This document shows, one piece after another, positions 17,475 through 27,379 of a stretch of DNA of 64,000 bases. The first letter of the stretch is position 1. Each line of letters opens with the position of its first letter. Origin of the DNA: Leptolyngbya sp. SIOISBB (GTDB lineage: Bacteria > Cyanobacteriota > Cyanobacteriia > Phormidesmidales > Phormidesmidaceae); assembly GCA_010671905.1 (NCBI GenBank), contig JAAHII010000001.1, forward strand, positions 6,162,026 to 6,226,025. Direction: 5' to 3'. Position numbers and translations under genes: made by a program. The notes below the pieces were generated by a model that saw only the letters and a program-made list of their open reading frames with translations, was not told the DNA's origin and ran no database searches.

Positions 17475-19305
17475 TTAAGCACCTCGACAGCTAAAGTGCA
17501 GATAAAGATATCCCCCTTTATTGCCTTGGGGCATGTCTGAGGCCAGTTGGCACAGGGAAGGTTTGGCCGTGATGAGCGGATCGTCAGGGTCGATTTCTGA
17601 GCGGATGACCCAGAGATCCATGGGCTGGCTGAACTGGCTCACCATGTTGGCAAAACTCTCTGTGACGGGGCGTTCAACGACGTCGCCCTGTTTGATCGCA
17701 AAGAAAACGGGTGGTGTCTGCCAACCGCTGCTCGGCTCATCCGGGTGAAAGGTGCGCTCAACTTCCCACCCTAAGCTGAGAAACTTGGCCCCAATGACCG
17801 TGGGCTCCGCAAAGATTTTCTCGGTTGAGGCGATCGCGATCGGATTCTCTGAGTGAGTCTGCATAAAGGGAATAAAGCGATCGGGGGCATAGTATTTGGG
17901 AAACGCCAAATTATTCACAATCATCAGCGCACTTAATAGCCCAGCCACCCAGGTTACTTGGACAAACCGCCGTCCACTCAGGCGACGCTGGCTAAACGGT
18001 ATCGTTAGACTGAGCGGGCCAGTGGGCGATCGCCCCTGCCAATATTTGGCAAAAATGCCCCCAGCTACGATCATCATTGCGGGGTAGTAGGTAAACATGT
18101 ACCGCAAACCCCGAGTAATGTCAGAGCCGTGGAAGTAGCAAATTAGGGCAAAGAGCCCCAACATGGCGAGCCAAAAGCCCCCCATCACGACCACCCCGGT
18201 ATGCCCCTCTGGGTCGCGATTGAGTTGTCGCCCACCCCGAACCATGGCAGGCACAAACTTAACGATGAATCCCAACGTCAGCACAATCGTGATCCCAATA
18301 AACACAAACTGATAGGGCTTTTGGGCAAAGAAATTGGCTGGCGTCACAAAACTCGTGATGATAGCCGCAAAGGTTTGAGCAATGGGATTCACGAACTCTA
18401 AGAGAGAGAATCCTTCTTCTTGCAAAAAGGTGGTTTGGGGGCTGCCGTAGAAATTTAATAGCACCGGCAACCAGGCCAAAATGCTAACGGCAGTCGTCAG
18501 CGCCACGGCATAAATGCGTCGCCAGTGAGATTGCCGTAGCACCGCAGCGCCATCGCGGCGAACTTGTTGATACGCGATCGCTGCGAGCACTAACCCTTGG
18601 GCGGTAAATGTGAGTGCTGAAAAGTAATGATTGGCAAAACTGAGGGCATTGATGGCCGTCCAGCTTACGCAAAGTAGCCAACTGGGTGCCTTGCTAGTGA
18701 GTATTGCTCGGGTGGCGATCGCAAAGTACCCCAGCGACAGGCTGATGAGCGTAATCGCCAGCCCATAATGTCGAGCTTCCTGCGACAAAAACAAACTAAA
18801 TGGTGACACGGCGACAAAAGCCGCACTGAGTACGCCCGCCAACTGGGATTGAAAGGTGTGCTTTGTCGCCCAATAAATCACGGGAATCGAGAGGGCTCCC
18901 CAAATCGCTGAGAATAGCCGCGAGAGCGGGAGTGATGCCGTTACCCCATCGGTGGAAAAGAGATCCATCCAGACATGGGCCAGCATGAAGTATAGCGGCG
19001 GATGATTGTTTTCCTGCAGCAGAAAGCGGGCCGAATCCATCGGGGTGGCTGCAGCATTGGCCCGAATGGGTTGCAACAATCCATCGAGATCGACGATTTG
19101 ATCTATCGGTAACAGGAAACTGCTATTTCCCAGGCTAAAAATAACCGTGCTGACCTCGTCCATCCAGGCTGTTTTGAGGTCCAGGTGGGCCACTCTGAGG
19201 GCCAACCCCAAAAGAAAAAAACGCCAATACCAACACCCAGGTTTGCTGGGTGGTTTGGGAGCGCTTTGACCTGACCTGTTTTGGGAGACGCAATACTGAG
19301 CTCAA
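17475..19305 (-). pseudogene. GT39-like membrane glycosyltransferase, frameshifted at its N-terminus
   Basis: The main frame (19211 to 17475, 578 codons) is a polytopic protein with about 10-12 membrane helices. It has the first-loop acidic motif WMDEV, ENNHPPLYFMLAH, and SRLFSAIWGALSIPVIYW, as in the GT39/ArnT-like superfamily that uses lipid-linked sugars. The first helix is split: a TTG start at 19305 gives a basic leader and WVLVLAFF in one frame, then LLGLALRVAHLD in the other. Removing one base from the A7 run at 19215-19221 restores a 610-codon frame. If the base is a sequencing overcall the gene is intact. The acceptor is unknown. Confidence 0.72.
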
Positions 19306-19718
19306 ACCGGCGACCTCATCGACAGAGATAAATCAATTGTTAAATCATAGTATCTGCCTCGGTGATGTGTGCTAGCGCATAGCTAACAATAGAAGTCTGC
19401 GCTTAGCCTGACGCAACGGTGTTGCCTTCGCAAAAAATGCATTTTGTCTGCCGATTTTGATTACCAGATTTTTGGATTTAAAGCGATCGCTGCCGCCACC
19501 ATCTAAAAGGATCCATCGATGACATCTGCGTTAGATTAACGTTGGGTTAAAGAAGACTGGATTGGTCATTCTAGGGGACGTCATCTTGAGGTTGGGGCGT
19601 CAGGCCAATCTCACATGATTTGTCGGACTACCTTGGTGACGCGCTGCGCGCTGGATAGCTTGGATTTTCAAGGCGACGAGTTCTCTGTCGTCAGGTCGTA
19701 GGAGTTAGGAGCATGCTC
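19306..19718. other. Gene-free stretch
   Basis: About 410 bases between divergent genes. It must hold both promoters, but no clear promoter pair, repeat or RNA was found. Confidence 0.45.
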
Positions 19719-20903
19719 ATGAAAACCGCCGTGAAATCTACTGTAGGTGTACTCGCCGTTGAATCTTTAGAAACCTGCATGCAGAAGACGGAAAAGTACG
19801 AAAAAGCGGTGGCGAAGAATACTGACCCCGAAGATTTACACCAGATGCGGGTACAGCTGCGGCGCTTGCGGACAGCGATGCAGGTGTTCGCGCCCAGCTT
19901 GCGGTTGCCGAAAGGGGCTCAAGAAGCGCAGGTGGCTCAAGTGGCTAGACAGTTAGGCAAGCAGCGGGATCTGGACGTCATCGGAATGACCTTGCGAGAC
20001 CAATTTGCCCCTGATTTGCCGGATGCTGAGCGCGCCATTGTAGAAACCGTGTTAGGTCGTTTGGCAAAGCAGCAAAAAAAAGCGCACAAACAAGTCAAAA
20101 AAGAGCTGAAAGGTAAGCGTTACGCAACTCTCAAGGCCGTCTTACATAAATGGACTGCGGCACCTGACTGCAACGCCACCGCTCGCCTGAGCATCGGTGC
20201 GGTATTGCCCGATCTGATGCTGCCTCTAATGAGTCAGTTATGGCTGCATCCCGGTTGGCTGCTGGGCATTAAAGTCAACCGAGGCGCCTTTAAGCCAGAT
20301 GCTCGCCTCAGTCCTGAGATGATTGATGCCATCGTGGCCGATCCAAGCAGTACCTTGCACCGTCTGCGCAAGCAAGTCAAGCGGGTGCGGTATCAATTGA
20401 AATTTGTTTCAGAGCACTATGGCGATCGCCTCAACGCCGATCTTGAGCGGTTTGCTGATTTGCAAGATGTCTTAGGAACGTTACAAGACAGCTTAGTGAT
20501 CGAAACCTTTTTGGCTAAGACCTTGTCTGACTGGCAAGTACAACTGCCCACCCTGCAGTCACTGCTAGTCGCTAGTCGTCATCGGGCCTGGCAAAGCTGG
20601 CAAACTCATCAAACTTATTTTTTAGATCCTAAAAATCGACAAGCCTTGAGATGGGTGTTGCTAGAACCGGGTCTCAAGTCGTCCACCAGTGCTGCCAAGG
20701 CGACGACTCAAAAAGCCCCAAAAGGGTCAGCAAAGACGGCGATCGCCAAAGACACAGCCCCATCTAAGCGGCGAACGACTCGGAAGAGCGGCGCATCAAA
20801 ATCAACGACCTCTGGTAAGTCCGCAAGGTCTAAATCCACCTCACGATCTTCCGCAAAATCAGCCAAAGCTGAAAATAATGGCGCCGCGCCATCCGACAGC
20901 TAA
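19719..20903 (+). CDS. CHAD-domain protein with Lys/Ser-rich tail
   Basis: A 394-residue protein. The first about 310 residues are a CHAD domain, a helical fold rich in conserved His and basic residues: DLHQMRVQLRRLRTAMQVF, LGKQRDLDVI, and LHRLRKQVKRVRYQLKFV. CHAD domains bind inorganic polyphosphate through these basic faces. The last about 75 residues are low-complexity Lys/Ser/Thr/Ala (KSARSKSTSRSSAKSAK), resembling histone H1-like tails. There is no linked CYTH domain. The ATG at 19719 lies 7 bases after AGGAG; another at 19713 is too close to that site. Confidence 0.87.
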   Translation: MKTAVKSTVGVLAVESLETCMQKTEKYEKAVAKNTDPEDLHQMRVQLRRLRTAMQVFAPSLRLPKGAQEAQVAQVARQLGKQRDLDVIGMTLRDQFAPDLPDAERAIVETVLGRLAKQQKKAHKQVKKELKGKRYATLKAVLHKWTAAPDCNATARLSIGAVLPDLMLPLMSQLWLHPGWLLGIKVNRGAFKPDARLSPEMIDAIVADPSSTLHRLRKQVKRVRYQLKFVSEHYGDRLNADLERFADLQDVLGTLQDSLVIETFLAKTLSDWQVQLPTLQSLLVASRHRAWQSWQTHQTYFLDPKNRQALRWVLLEPGLKSSTSAAKATTQKAPKGSAKTAIAKDTAPSKRRTTRKSGASKSTTSGKSARSKSTSRSSAKSAKAENNGAAPSDS

Positions 20904-20941
20904 CATCGAGGTTGCTCTCTGGTCGAAGAGGATGTTTACGC

Positions 20942-21739
20942 TTACCAGGCCAGGAACCAACTGCGCTGTTCCCAAAGCATCGCGACGCCGCTGACTGCTA
21001 CAAAGGCATAAACCATTTGGCGAAACTGATCGTTGCTGATGCGTTCTAGCACCCATTTACCAGCGAGATTAGCGGGGACAGCGCCCAAACCGATGAGCAG
21101 ACCATAGCCGATGTGGTCAGGCTGCAATACGCCGAGAGCAGCATAGCTCAGCAATTTAAAGATGTGCAGAAAGGCTTTATTAGAAGCTTTGGTAGCGATC
21201 ATGGCCTCTTTTTCGAGCCCGTAGGAAAAATACATCGGGTTCATGATCGGACCAGTACTGCCAATCAAGGCTGACCCGACGGAGTTTAAGAAGGCGACTG
21301 GGAGAAAGTACCAGGCTTGGACGGTGAAGGGGCGATCGCTCCAATTGAACACTCGGCCTAGCCAATAATTGACCACCATGCCGAGCAGCGCTACCCCCAG
21401 TAAAACTTGCAGCCAATCGACCTGTACCCAAGCAAAAATCCAGGCTCCGAGGATTGACCCGACTAAGCACCCAGGCAGATACCAAGCCGTCACCCGCCAA
21501 TCAATCTCTCGCCAAAAGAACAGACTCCGCTGGGTGTTGCCAATCAGCAGTCCGGTGGTGATAACAGGAGCTACTGCTTGGGCTCCCAACAGCACAGATA
21601 GCAGAGGAATCAGGATAAACGGACTGCCACCACCCGCCAACATACTAAAAAACCAGGCGACAAAACTCGCCCCTGAAATGAGTAAAGCGATCGCAGTGGT
21701 TGATAGCTCTAGTGAAACAAATGACACGTTGGCAGCCAA
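20942..21739 (-). CDS. TauE/SafE-family sulfite/anion exporter
   Basis: A 265-residue integral membrane protein with about eight helices and the TauE/SafE hallmark of two repeated halves. The first half has FSMLAGGGSPFILIPLLSVLLG. The second has VAFLNSVGSALIGSTGPIMNP, with a glycine-rich re-entrant region. Family members export sulfite, sulfoacetate or related organic anions; the substrate here is unknown. It is convergent with the CHAD gene, 38 bases apart. Confidence 0.88.
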   Translation of the reverse strand: MAANVSFVSLELSTTAIALLISGASFVAWFFSMLAGGGSPFILIPLLSVLLGAQAVAPVITTGLLIGNTQRSLFFWREIDWRVTAWYLPGCLVGSILGAWIFAWVQVDWLQVLLGVALLGMVVNYWLGRVFNWSDRPFTVQAWYFLPVAFLNSVGSALIGSTGPIMNPMYFSYGLEKEAMIATKASNKAFLHIFKLLSYAALGVLQPDHIGYGLLIGLGAVPANLAGKWVLERISNDQFRQMVYAFVAVSGVAMLWEQRSWFLAW

Positions 21740-21922
21740 TCCTTAAATTGTTAAGCTTGCTTAGTCGGCTTAAATATTCTTCATATTAGTTTAGAATACC
21801 CAATTGTGGTTAGGCACTAAGAAGTTATCGACTCGCCCAACGACGAGCCATGCCCAACGACGAGTCATCAAAATGCTGTTGTGTAGAGGACCTGCGCAAG
21901 TTTTGTCAGGTACAACGATCGC

Positions 21923-23785
21923 CTAACCCAACGACTCGCGATATTCCGCCAACAGCTTGGGCAGATAGTCATAGCCATCCACGCCAATTTGTTTTAGAAA
22001 TGCGGGGCGATAGGCGGCGAGGGCTTGTTGAAAGGCTTCTTGACCGATCTGACCGTAGAGAATGCTGAGAGTACCGGCAGGTTGATGCCACTGCTCAGAG
22101 TTGATCTGCCACAGTAGGTACATGCTCAGTGCCGAGCAGAACACGGCCATTTCTGTATTTTCGAGGTTTTGGTAGGCGATCGCCAGATAGCTATAATTCA
22201 CGCCCTGTAAAAAGACATCCCCAATCGCTTGGGCAATTTGCAACCCCTGTTCTAGCGCAGAGATCGCCTGATCGTAGTGTCGCAGCATCACTTGAGCCAC
22301 CCCAAGACTGTTGGCACACAGGGCTTCACTCGGTCGGTCTTGCACTTGTTCGCTCAGCTGTAGACCTTGTTCTAAATAGGTGAGCACTGACTCGATTTGT
22401 TCTGGCTCCACGGCTTGTTCTTGCGCTCGTGAGACTTCGCTGTAGCCAAAGTTTGCTAAGGCATTCGCTTCGCCAACGCGATCGCCTGCCTGCCGCGCCA
22501 GAATGAGCGCTCGCTGGCTATTGGCGATCGCGGCATCAAAGTCCTGCTGCATCACAAACGTGCGACTGAGATGGTTAAGATTGGCAATTTCGCATCGCTG
22601 ATCCTGCACCTCCCGAGCGCTCTCCAGGGCACGCTCATGGAACTGCTGCGCCAAGTCGTACTGGCCCAAAGCTCGTTGTGAGTAGCCCAATAGGGTGAGG
22701 ATGCGGGCCTTGGTATCGGTGTTGGGCACCTGCCGCAGCGGCTGATCCAAATAATCCAATAGCGTGCGGAGCGGTTCCCCAGATAGCGCTGTGAAAAGCC
22801 CCCCATAAAGCGGAAAGTAGTCTTGCTGAGAAAACTGTCGCAATACCTGTAGTGCCATCTGAAAGCAGCCGTCGGCCAGTAACGGTTGGCGTAGTTCGCT
22901 CAGGCGGCGAGAAATCTGACTCCACACCACCGCAAAGGTCAGGAAGGTTGCTATGGAGAGGCGCTTGCCGGCTTTGGCATCATAGGGTTGCTGATCAAAC
23001 CAGGTGACGAGAGAGACTTGTAACCGCTGCAGCGCGATCGCCATTTCGACCCACGTCCGCACCTCTAGGGGGACAGGAATCCCCTGCTCGGTCACCGCTT
23101 GATTTTCCGCCAGGTCGGCCAAAATGCTTTGGATGCTGGGGGTCTGCACCTGCTTGGCCCAGTAGGGCCACGGCCCCTGCGGTGACGAACTGCCAAACCC
23201 GATCGCCCGCTGCCCCTGATCATAAATCCAGCTGATGACATTACCTTCCAGTTGCTGCCAGGTGTTGAGTCCTTGCTGCAGGCCGGTGGCCAGCTCTTGT
23301 AGAGAGGGTTGAGCAGTGCTCTCGGTTTCTAATTGACGCAACTGCTGGGCCAGGGTCTTGATTTCGTCGCGGCTGAGGTGATCTGGCTGGTTTTGATCCA
23401 GCACTTGCAGCAGTGCTGTTAGGCGGTCTTGGTTTGTCGTCCGGATCAAAGTAGCGATCACCCCCGATAACACTGCCGTGCTCTGGTTATCTTTTTGCCA
23501 ATGCTCAAATTCACTTTGCAGCGTTGTCAGCGCTCGTTGGCGGCGAGTCGCCTTGGCTTGCTTGAGTTCGTCGGTTTCGTTGGCCAACACTGCTTTCACG
23601 GCCTCACTTTGAGCCGTCAACACCGTGGCAAACACCTCACCTTCCCCCGGCTCGATGTCAGACTGCAGCATTTTTAAGACTTGGGCTTTAGAGCGAATTT
23701 TGCCCTTTAACGTCATGGTGACGACTTGCTCAATGAGTTCCCGATAACGCTCTTCGGGGCTCGGTGATGCATTGGAGTCCGCCAT
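21923..23785 (-). CDS. Large TPR-repeat protein
   Basis: A 620-residue soluble protein. The N-terminal 300 residues are mainly helical and charged (KQAKATRRQRALTTLQSEF), without a recognised domain. Residues about 340-590 are tetratricopeptide repeats of the 40-residue kinesin-light-chain-like type: LLGYSQRALGQYDLAQQFHERALESAREVQD, then ANLNHLSRTF. It probably serves as a protein-interaction scaffold. There is no signal peptide or membrane segment, so it is cytoplasmic. It is a single-gene unit. Confidence 0.8.
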   Translation of the reverse strand: MADSNASPSPEERYRELIEQVVTMTLKGKIRSKAQVLKMLQSDIEPGEGEVFATVLTAQSEAVKAVLANETDELKQAKATRRQRALTTLQSEFEHWQKDNQSTAVLSGVIATLIRTTNQDRLTALLQVLDQNQPDHLSRDEIKTLAQQLRQLETESTAQPSLQELATGLQQGLNTWQQLEGNVISWIYDQGQRAIGFGSSSPQGPWPYWAKQVQTPSIQSILADLAENQAVTEQGIPVPLEVRTWVEMAIALQRLQVSLVTWFDQQPYDAKAGKRLSIATFLTFAVVWSQISRRLSELRQPLLADGCFQMALQVLRQFSQQDYFPLYGGLFTALSGEPLRTLLDYLDQPLRQVPNTDTKARILTLLGYSQRALGQYDLAQQFHERALESAREVQDQRCEIANLNHLSRTFVMQQDFDAAIANSQRALILARQAGDRVGEANALANFGYSEVSRAQEQAVEPEQIESVLTYLEQGLQLSEQVQDRPSEALCANSLGVAQVMLRHYDQAISALEQGLQIAQAIGDVFLQGVNYSYLAIAYQNLENTEMAVFCSALSMYLLWQINSEQWHQPAGTLSILYGQIGQEAFQQALAAYRPAFLKQIGVDGYDYLPKLLAEYRESLG

Positions 23786-24007
23786 AACACAACCTCAAAG
23801 TAAAGATAGAAACGTTTCAACATGCAGGCTTTTGAGGCATTTTAGCGACCGGCTGGTCGTTGCGGACAATCATCGCAACTGTAACCGAACATTCCGATGA
23901 CTCGGCTTGAAGGCTGGCCGTCAGTAATGGATGAAGGAAGAGCGATCGCCAAGTCCAGTTCTGGTCACGGAGTAGCTCAGGTAAGGTTTGCTGTCTTGGA
24001 GCAGCAA

Positions 24008-25237
24008 CTATGCTGCTTGAGACTTGCGCGCGACTGAGTCGAAATCAGACATCGACGTGGGAACTGTATCCCAATAGCGGGTAACCGCATAGGCCAGGGT
24101 GGTGACCCCCGCCGCGATCGCCGCCTCATTGACCTCAAACTTCGGATGGTGCAGTGGGTGGTTAGGGGTATCAGGCATCCCGACCCCCAACCGAAACATC
24201 GTGCCTGGGGCATGATCCAGATAGACTGAAAAATCCTCTGCCCCCAGAGACGGTTCCTCAATGAGCTGCACGTGCTGATCACCACAAACGCTACGGGCGC
24301 ATTGCTCAACCAGTTGGGTCAGGGCCGGATCATTCATCACAGAGGGGACTCCGGGGCGATAGCTTACCTCATATTTCGCGCCAAAGGCATGACAGACCCC
24401 CGCGACGATCGCGTCAATCCAATCCGGCAGTTCTTGGCGGGTGTCGGGATGCAGCGATCGCACTGTCCCTGTCATGCGCACATGATCGGCAATGACATTG
24501 GGGGCGCGCCCGCCTTGAATCTGGCCGATGGTCAATACGACCGGACGTAAAGGATTGTGGGTGCGGCTAATCGCCTGCTGCAGCGTCGTCACGACCTGAG
24601 ACGCGATCCAAATCGCGTCGATCGCTTCATGGGGACGGGCACCGTGCCCTGACTCGCCCACAATATTGATTTCTAGGTCGTCGGCAGCAGCGGTGAGCGC
24701 CCCGTAGCGAATGCCGATATCCCCCCCCATGATCGAAGGATAGACATGCACCCCTAAAATGGCCGCGACCCCGGCCATCACGTCATCGCCCACCATCCAA
24801 CGGGCACCCTGGGCAGTTTCCTCGGCGGGTTGAAAAATCAATCGCAGCGGCCCTGGTAGCGGTTCCTCCAGTTCAGCCAGCACCATCGCTACCCCGAGCC
24901 CGACAGCAGTGTGGACATCATGGCCACAGGCGTGCATCACTCCAGGTTTTTGCGACGTAAAGTCTAAGGATGTCTTTTCGAGAATCGGCAGTGCATCCAT
25001 ATCTGTGCGCAGAGCGAGCAAGTCTGAGCGTTCGCCATTCCCAGGCAGATCGGCGATGACGCCCGTTTTGCCGACCAACTCTTGCGTCTTTAAGCCACAA
25101 GAGGAAAGCACCCCCGCCACATAGGCGGCAGTTTGATATTCCTGCCCGCTCAATTCAGGATGGGTGTGGAGATGACGGCGGATTTCGATCAGGCGGGGCG
25201 TGAGACGGTCGGCGATCGCGCGAATTCGGTCAAGCAT
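24008..25237 (-). CDS. M20-family amidohydrolase (hippurate/IAA-amino-acid hydrolase type)
   Basis: A 409-residue metal-dependent amidohydrolase. It hydrolyses N-acyl amino acids in related enzymes. Landmarks in order: HTHPELSGQEYQTAAYV, ALRTDMDALPI with the metal-bridging Asp, HACGHDVH (Cys104, His106), the general-base pair in FQPAEET (Glu139-Glu140), and a C-terminal EEPSLGAEDFSVYL. The central dimerisation domain is present, so length and order are normal for the AmiA/HipO group. Cytoplasmic, with no signal peptide. Confidence 0.9.
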   Translation of the reverse strand: MLDRIRAIADRLTPRLIEIRRHLHTHPELSGQEYQTAAYVAGVLSSCGLKTQELVGKTGVIADLPGNGERSDLLALRTDMDALPILEKTSLDFTSQKPGVMHACGHDVHTAVGLGVAMVLAELEEPLPGPLRLIFQPAEETAQGARWMVGDDVMAGVAAILGVHVYPSIMGGDIGIRYGALTAAADDLEINIVGESGHGARPHEAIDAIWIASQVVTTLQQAISRTHNPLRPVVLTIGQIQGGRAPNVIADHVRMTGTVRSLHPDTRQELPDWIDAIVAGVCHAFGAKYEVSYRPGVPSVMNDPALTQLVEQCARSVCGDQHVQLIEEPSLGAEDFSVYLDHAPGTMFRLGVGMPDTPNHPLHHPKFEVNEAAIAAGVTTLAYAVTRYWDTVPTSMSDFDSVARKSQAA

Positions 25238-25646
25238 GAAAAGTAAGCAATAGCGTATTCATATCTTAAGAAGATTTCACCATACCACTCTGAATTTAGG
25301 CCCCATTAGTGATGGGCTTGCTCGACTTCAAGCAGGACCGGCTGCGGGAATTAGCTCAGCTCTGGATGGCAACGAGTTGTTGTACAGTCGCCGGGAGTCC
25401 CTCGGTATCGCCCCTCAGTTGCCAGTCCCCGTCCTCAAAGATCTATCACTGAGGTCTACAACTGAAAGCCTGAAACGATTCTATAGCGGTTGTTGAGGGC
25501 ACGGTAAGCATTACCGGTTTGCCGTGAAAAGTAAAAAGCGCGATCGCAGCAATAGCTACGATCGCGCTAAAGACCTTAGGAAGTTGGCAGAACGTCGAAG
25601 CGACTGTGGTTCTACCGTCCCCCAGCCAAAGGATTTAAGCAGTATC
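25238..25646. other. Gene-free stretch with the psb30 terminator
   Basis: Apart from the hairpin at 25533-25568, no gene or repeat was recognised in these 410 bases. Confidence 0.5.
25533..25568 (-). terminator. Rho-independent terminator of psb30
   Basis: On the reverse strand AGCGCGATCG (25568-25559) pairs with CGATCGCGCT (25546-25537) and is followed by TTTTTAC. It lies about 80 bases past the psb30 stop. The stem contains the HIP1 core GCGATCG. Confidence 0.85.
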
Positions 25647-25778
25647 TTAAAGATCGCCGCCGCGAGCTACCAGCAGGAAGACAATGATTGGTCCAGCAAT
25701 CACAATCATGGCTAGCATAGTCAGCTGAGCAATCAGCTCGAAGCTAATGCCACCGAAAAAATTTGAAATGAACTCCAT
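25647..25778 (-). CDS. psb30: Photosystem II reaction centre protein Psb30 (Ycf12)
   Basis: A 43-residue single-helix thylakoid protein: MEFISNFFGG, then ELIAQLTMLAMIVIAGP and a C-terminus FLLVARGGDL. The IAQLTMxAMIxIAGP core and RGG/RRGN ending are diagnostic of Psb30, which sits at the edge of the PSII reaction centre near PsbJ and cytochrome b559. The start is ATG 25778 with GGGAGG 5 bases upstream. A strong terminator follows. It is divergent from the YkgJ gene. The gene is short and easily missed. Confidence 0.94.
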   Translation of the reverse strand: MEFISNFFGGISFELIAQLTMLAMIVIAGPIIVFLLVARGGDL

Positions 25779-25899
25779 GGATCCTCCCAGACAACAATTT
25801 TGGCCGTTCCATAAGGCCTGACTGCGTTATTTTATCCGCTGTTGGGAACAGATATTTAACTAACTTTACAAAATTCTAAGGGAGGCAGTCTTTAATCTC

Positions 25900-26262
25900 A
25901 TGGCACATTGGCAATGTATTCAGAGCTGTGGCGCTTGTTGTCAGCTGAACCCGAGCGATCGCCCCGATTTAGAGAACTATCTCACCCCGGAGGAGCTCGC
26001 TCATTATCTCAGTCTGGTGGGTGACGATGGTTGGTGCATTAACTTTGACCACGAGCAGCGTCGCTGCACTATTTATGAAACCCGTCCCGATTTTTGTCGC
26101 GTGCAGCCCGACACCTTTAGTCGCATGTTTGGCATTGACCCAGCAGACCTGAATGAGTTTGCCATTGACTGTTGCGAGCAACAAATTGCTGGGGTCTATG
26201 GCAACCAAAGCGAGGAGCTCGATCGCTTTATCGCTGCCGTCGACTCACCGCCACAGACCTAG
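25900..26262 (+). CDS. YkgJ-family cysteine-cluster protein
   Basis: A 120-residue cytoplasmic protein with the YkgJ cysteine pattern: CIQSCGACCQL (CxxxCxxCC) at residues 6-16, then CINF, RRCTIYETRPDFCRVQP, and a late CCEQ. Such clusters are predicted to bind zinc or iron-sulfur, with no settled function. The start has AAGGGAGG-like sequence (TAAGGGAGGCAG) about 14 bases upstream. It precedes the Anbu gene by 165 bases on the same strand and may or may not belong to that unit. Confidence 0.88.
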   Translation: MAHWQCIQSCGACCQLNPSDRPDLENYLTPEELAHYLSLVGDDGWCINFDHEQRRCTIYETRPDFCRVQPDTFSRMFGIDPADLNEFAIDCCEQQIAGVYGNQSEELDRFIAAVDSPPQT

Positions 26263-26427
26263 CGCATCGCTCACAGCTTGAAAGTGAAGAATGCTCTGCA
26301 ATTTTGTTGACCGGGCAAAAAATTTGCTGTAATACGAACAGACCGATTCTTAAGTAATCGTTAATACACTTTTTGGTCACTACATTCAGTAGTCCTACAG
26401 CCTGTTTTAACTTCCTTCTCTTCCTCA

Positions 26428-27204
26428 ATGACTTATTGCTTAGGCATTCACGTCCGGCAAGGTGTTTTACTAGCAGCCGATTCCCGTACCAATGCCGGGG
26501 TTGACTACATTTCTTCTTATCGCAAGTTATTTGACTTTTCGGTGCCGGGCGATCGCGCCCTGATGCTCTGCACATCAGGCAATTTGTCCATTACTCAAGC
26601 GGTTTTGCACGCGCTAGAGCGCGACCTCATCACTAACGCCGAAGTCAATCTGCATACTTTGCCGACGATGTACGACATTGCCCGCTACATCGGCACCTGC
26701 ACCCGCCACCTGCAGGAAATCGATCGCCCCTGGTTGCAAAAAGACAACATTGATTTTCAGTGCAGTTTTTTGCTGGGTGGCCAGGTCAAAGGGGAAGAAC
26801 CGCAGCTTTACCTGATTTACGGCCAGGGCAATTGCATCCGCAGCACCCCAGAAACCCCTTTCTTACAGATTGGTGAAACGAAATACGGCAAGCCGATTCT
26901 CGATCGCACCTTAACTTACGAATCGTCGATTGAGGCGGTGGCGAAGTATGCGTTGCTTTCAATTGACTCCACCATGCGCTCTAACTTGTCGGTCGGGCCG
27001 CCCATCAATTTGTGCATGTACCACACCGACAGCTTTCAGATTGGCCACCGAGCGCGGTTTTATGCCGGCGATCCTTACCTGCTCAAAATGCGCAAACACT
27101 GGGAAGTGGCCCTACGCGAGGCCGCTGCCAGGATGCCCGAAATTGAATGGAATTGCAATGCCGTCCCTGATGGGCCGGATGTGAGCGACATCTCCGAGCC
27201 GTAA
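26428..27204 (+). CDS. Anbu, proteasome-type protease (Ntn hydrolase)
   Basis: A 258-residue member of the Anbu (ancestral beta subunit) branch of proteasome-like Ntn hydrolases. After Met removal, Thr2 would be the N-terminal nucleophile (MTYCLGIHV), with Asp18 in AADSRTN and Lys33 in SYRKLFDF completing the usual active site. Strand motifs such as CSFLLGGQ and LYLIYGQGN fit the fold. Anbu particles assemble as helical or lock-washer rings. The gene begins a same-strand run with ATP-grasp, alpha-E and transglutaminase genes, the known conserved neighbourhood. Its peptide substrates are not established. Confidence 0.93.
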   Translation: MTYCLGIHVRQGVLLAADSRTNAGVDYISSYRKLFDFSVPGDRALMLCTSGNLSITQAVLHALERDLITNAEVNLHTLPTMYDIARYIGTCTRHLQEIDRPWLQKDNIDFQCSFLLGGQVKGEEPQLYLIYGQGNCIRSTPETPFLQIGETKYGKPILDRTLTYESSIEAVAKYALLSIDSTMRSNLSVGPPINLCMYHTDSFQIGHRARFYAGDPYLLKMRKHWEVALREAAARMPEIEWNCNAVPDGPDVSDISEP

Positions 27205-27379
27205 CAATGACGCTAGGTTCATGGCTGAAACACTTGGACGCGGTAGGGCGATCGCCGCTGCGTCAAAGTGTTTCGGACTTCCTTGTGGCCGCATTAAGCT
27301 TTGCCAGAGGGTAGCCTTTGTTACGGTATACAGCTCAGGTAACCCAGTATGAGTGGTTCGACTGCCTTGGAGGGAATGC

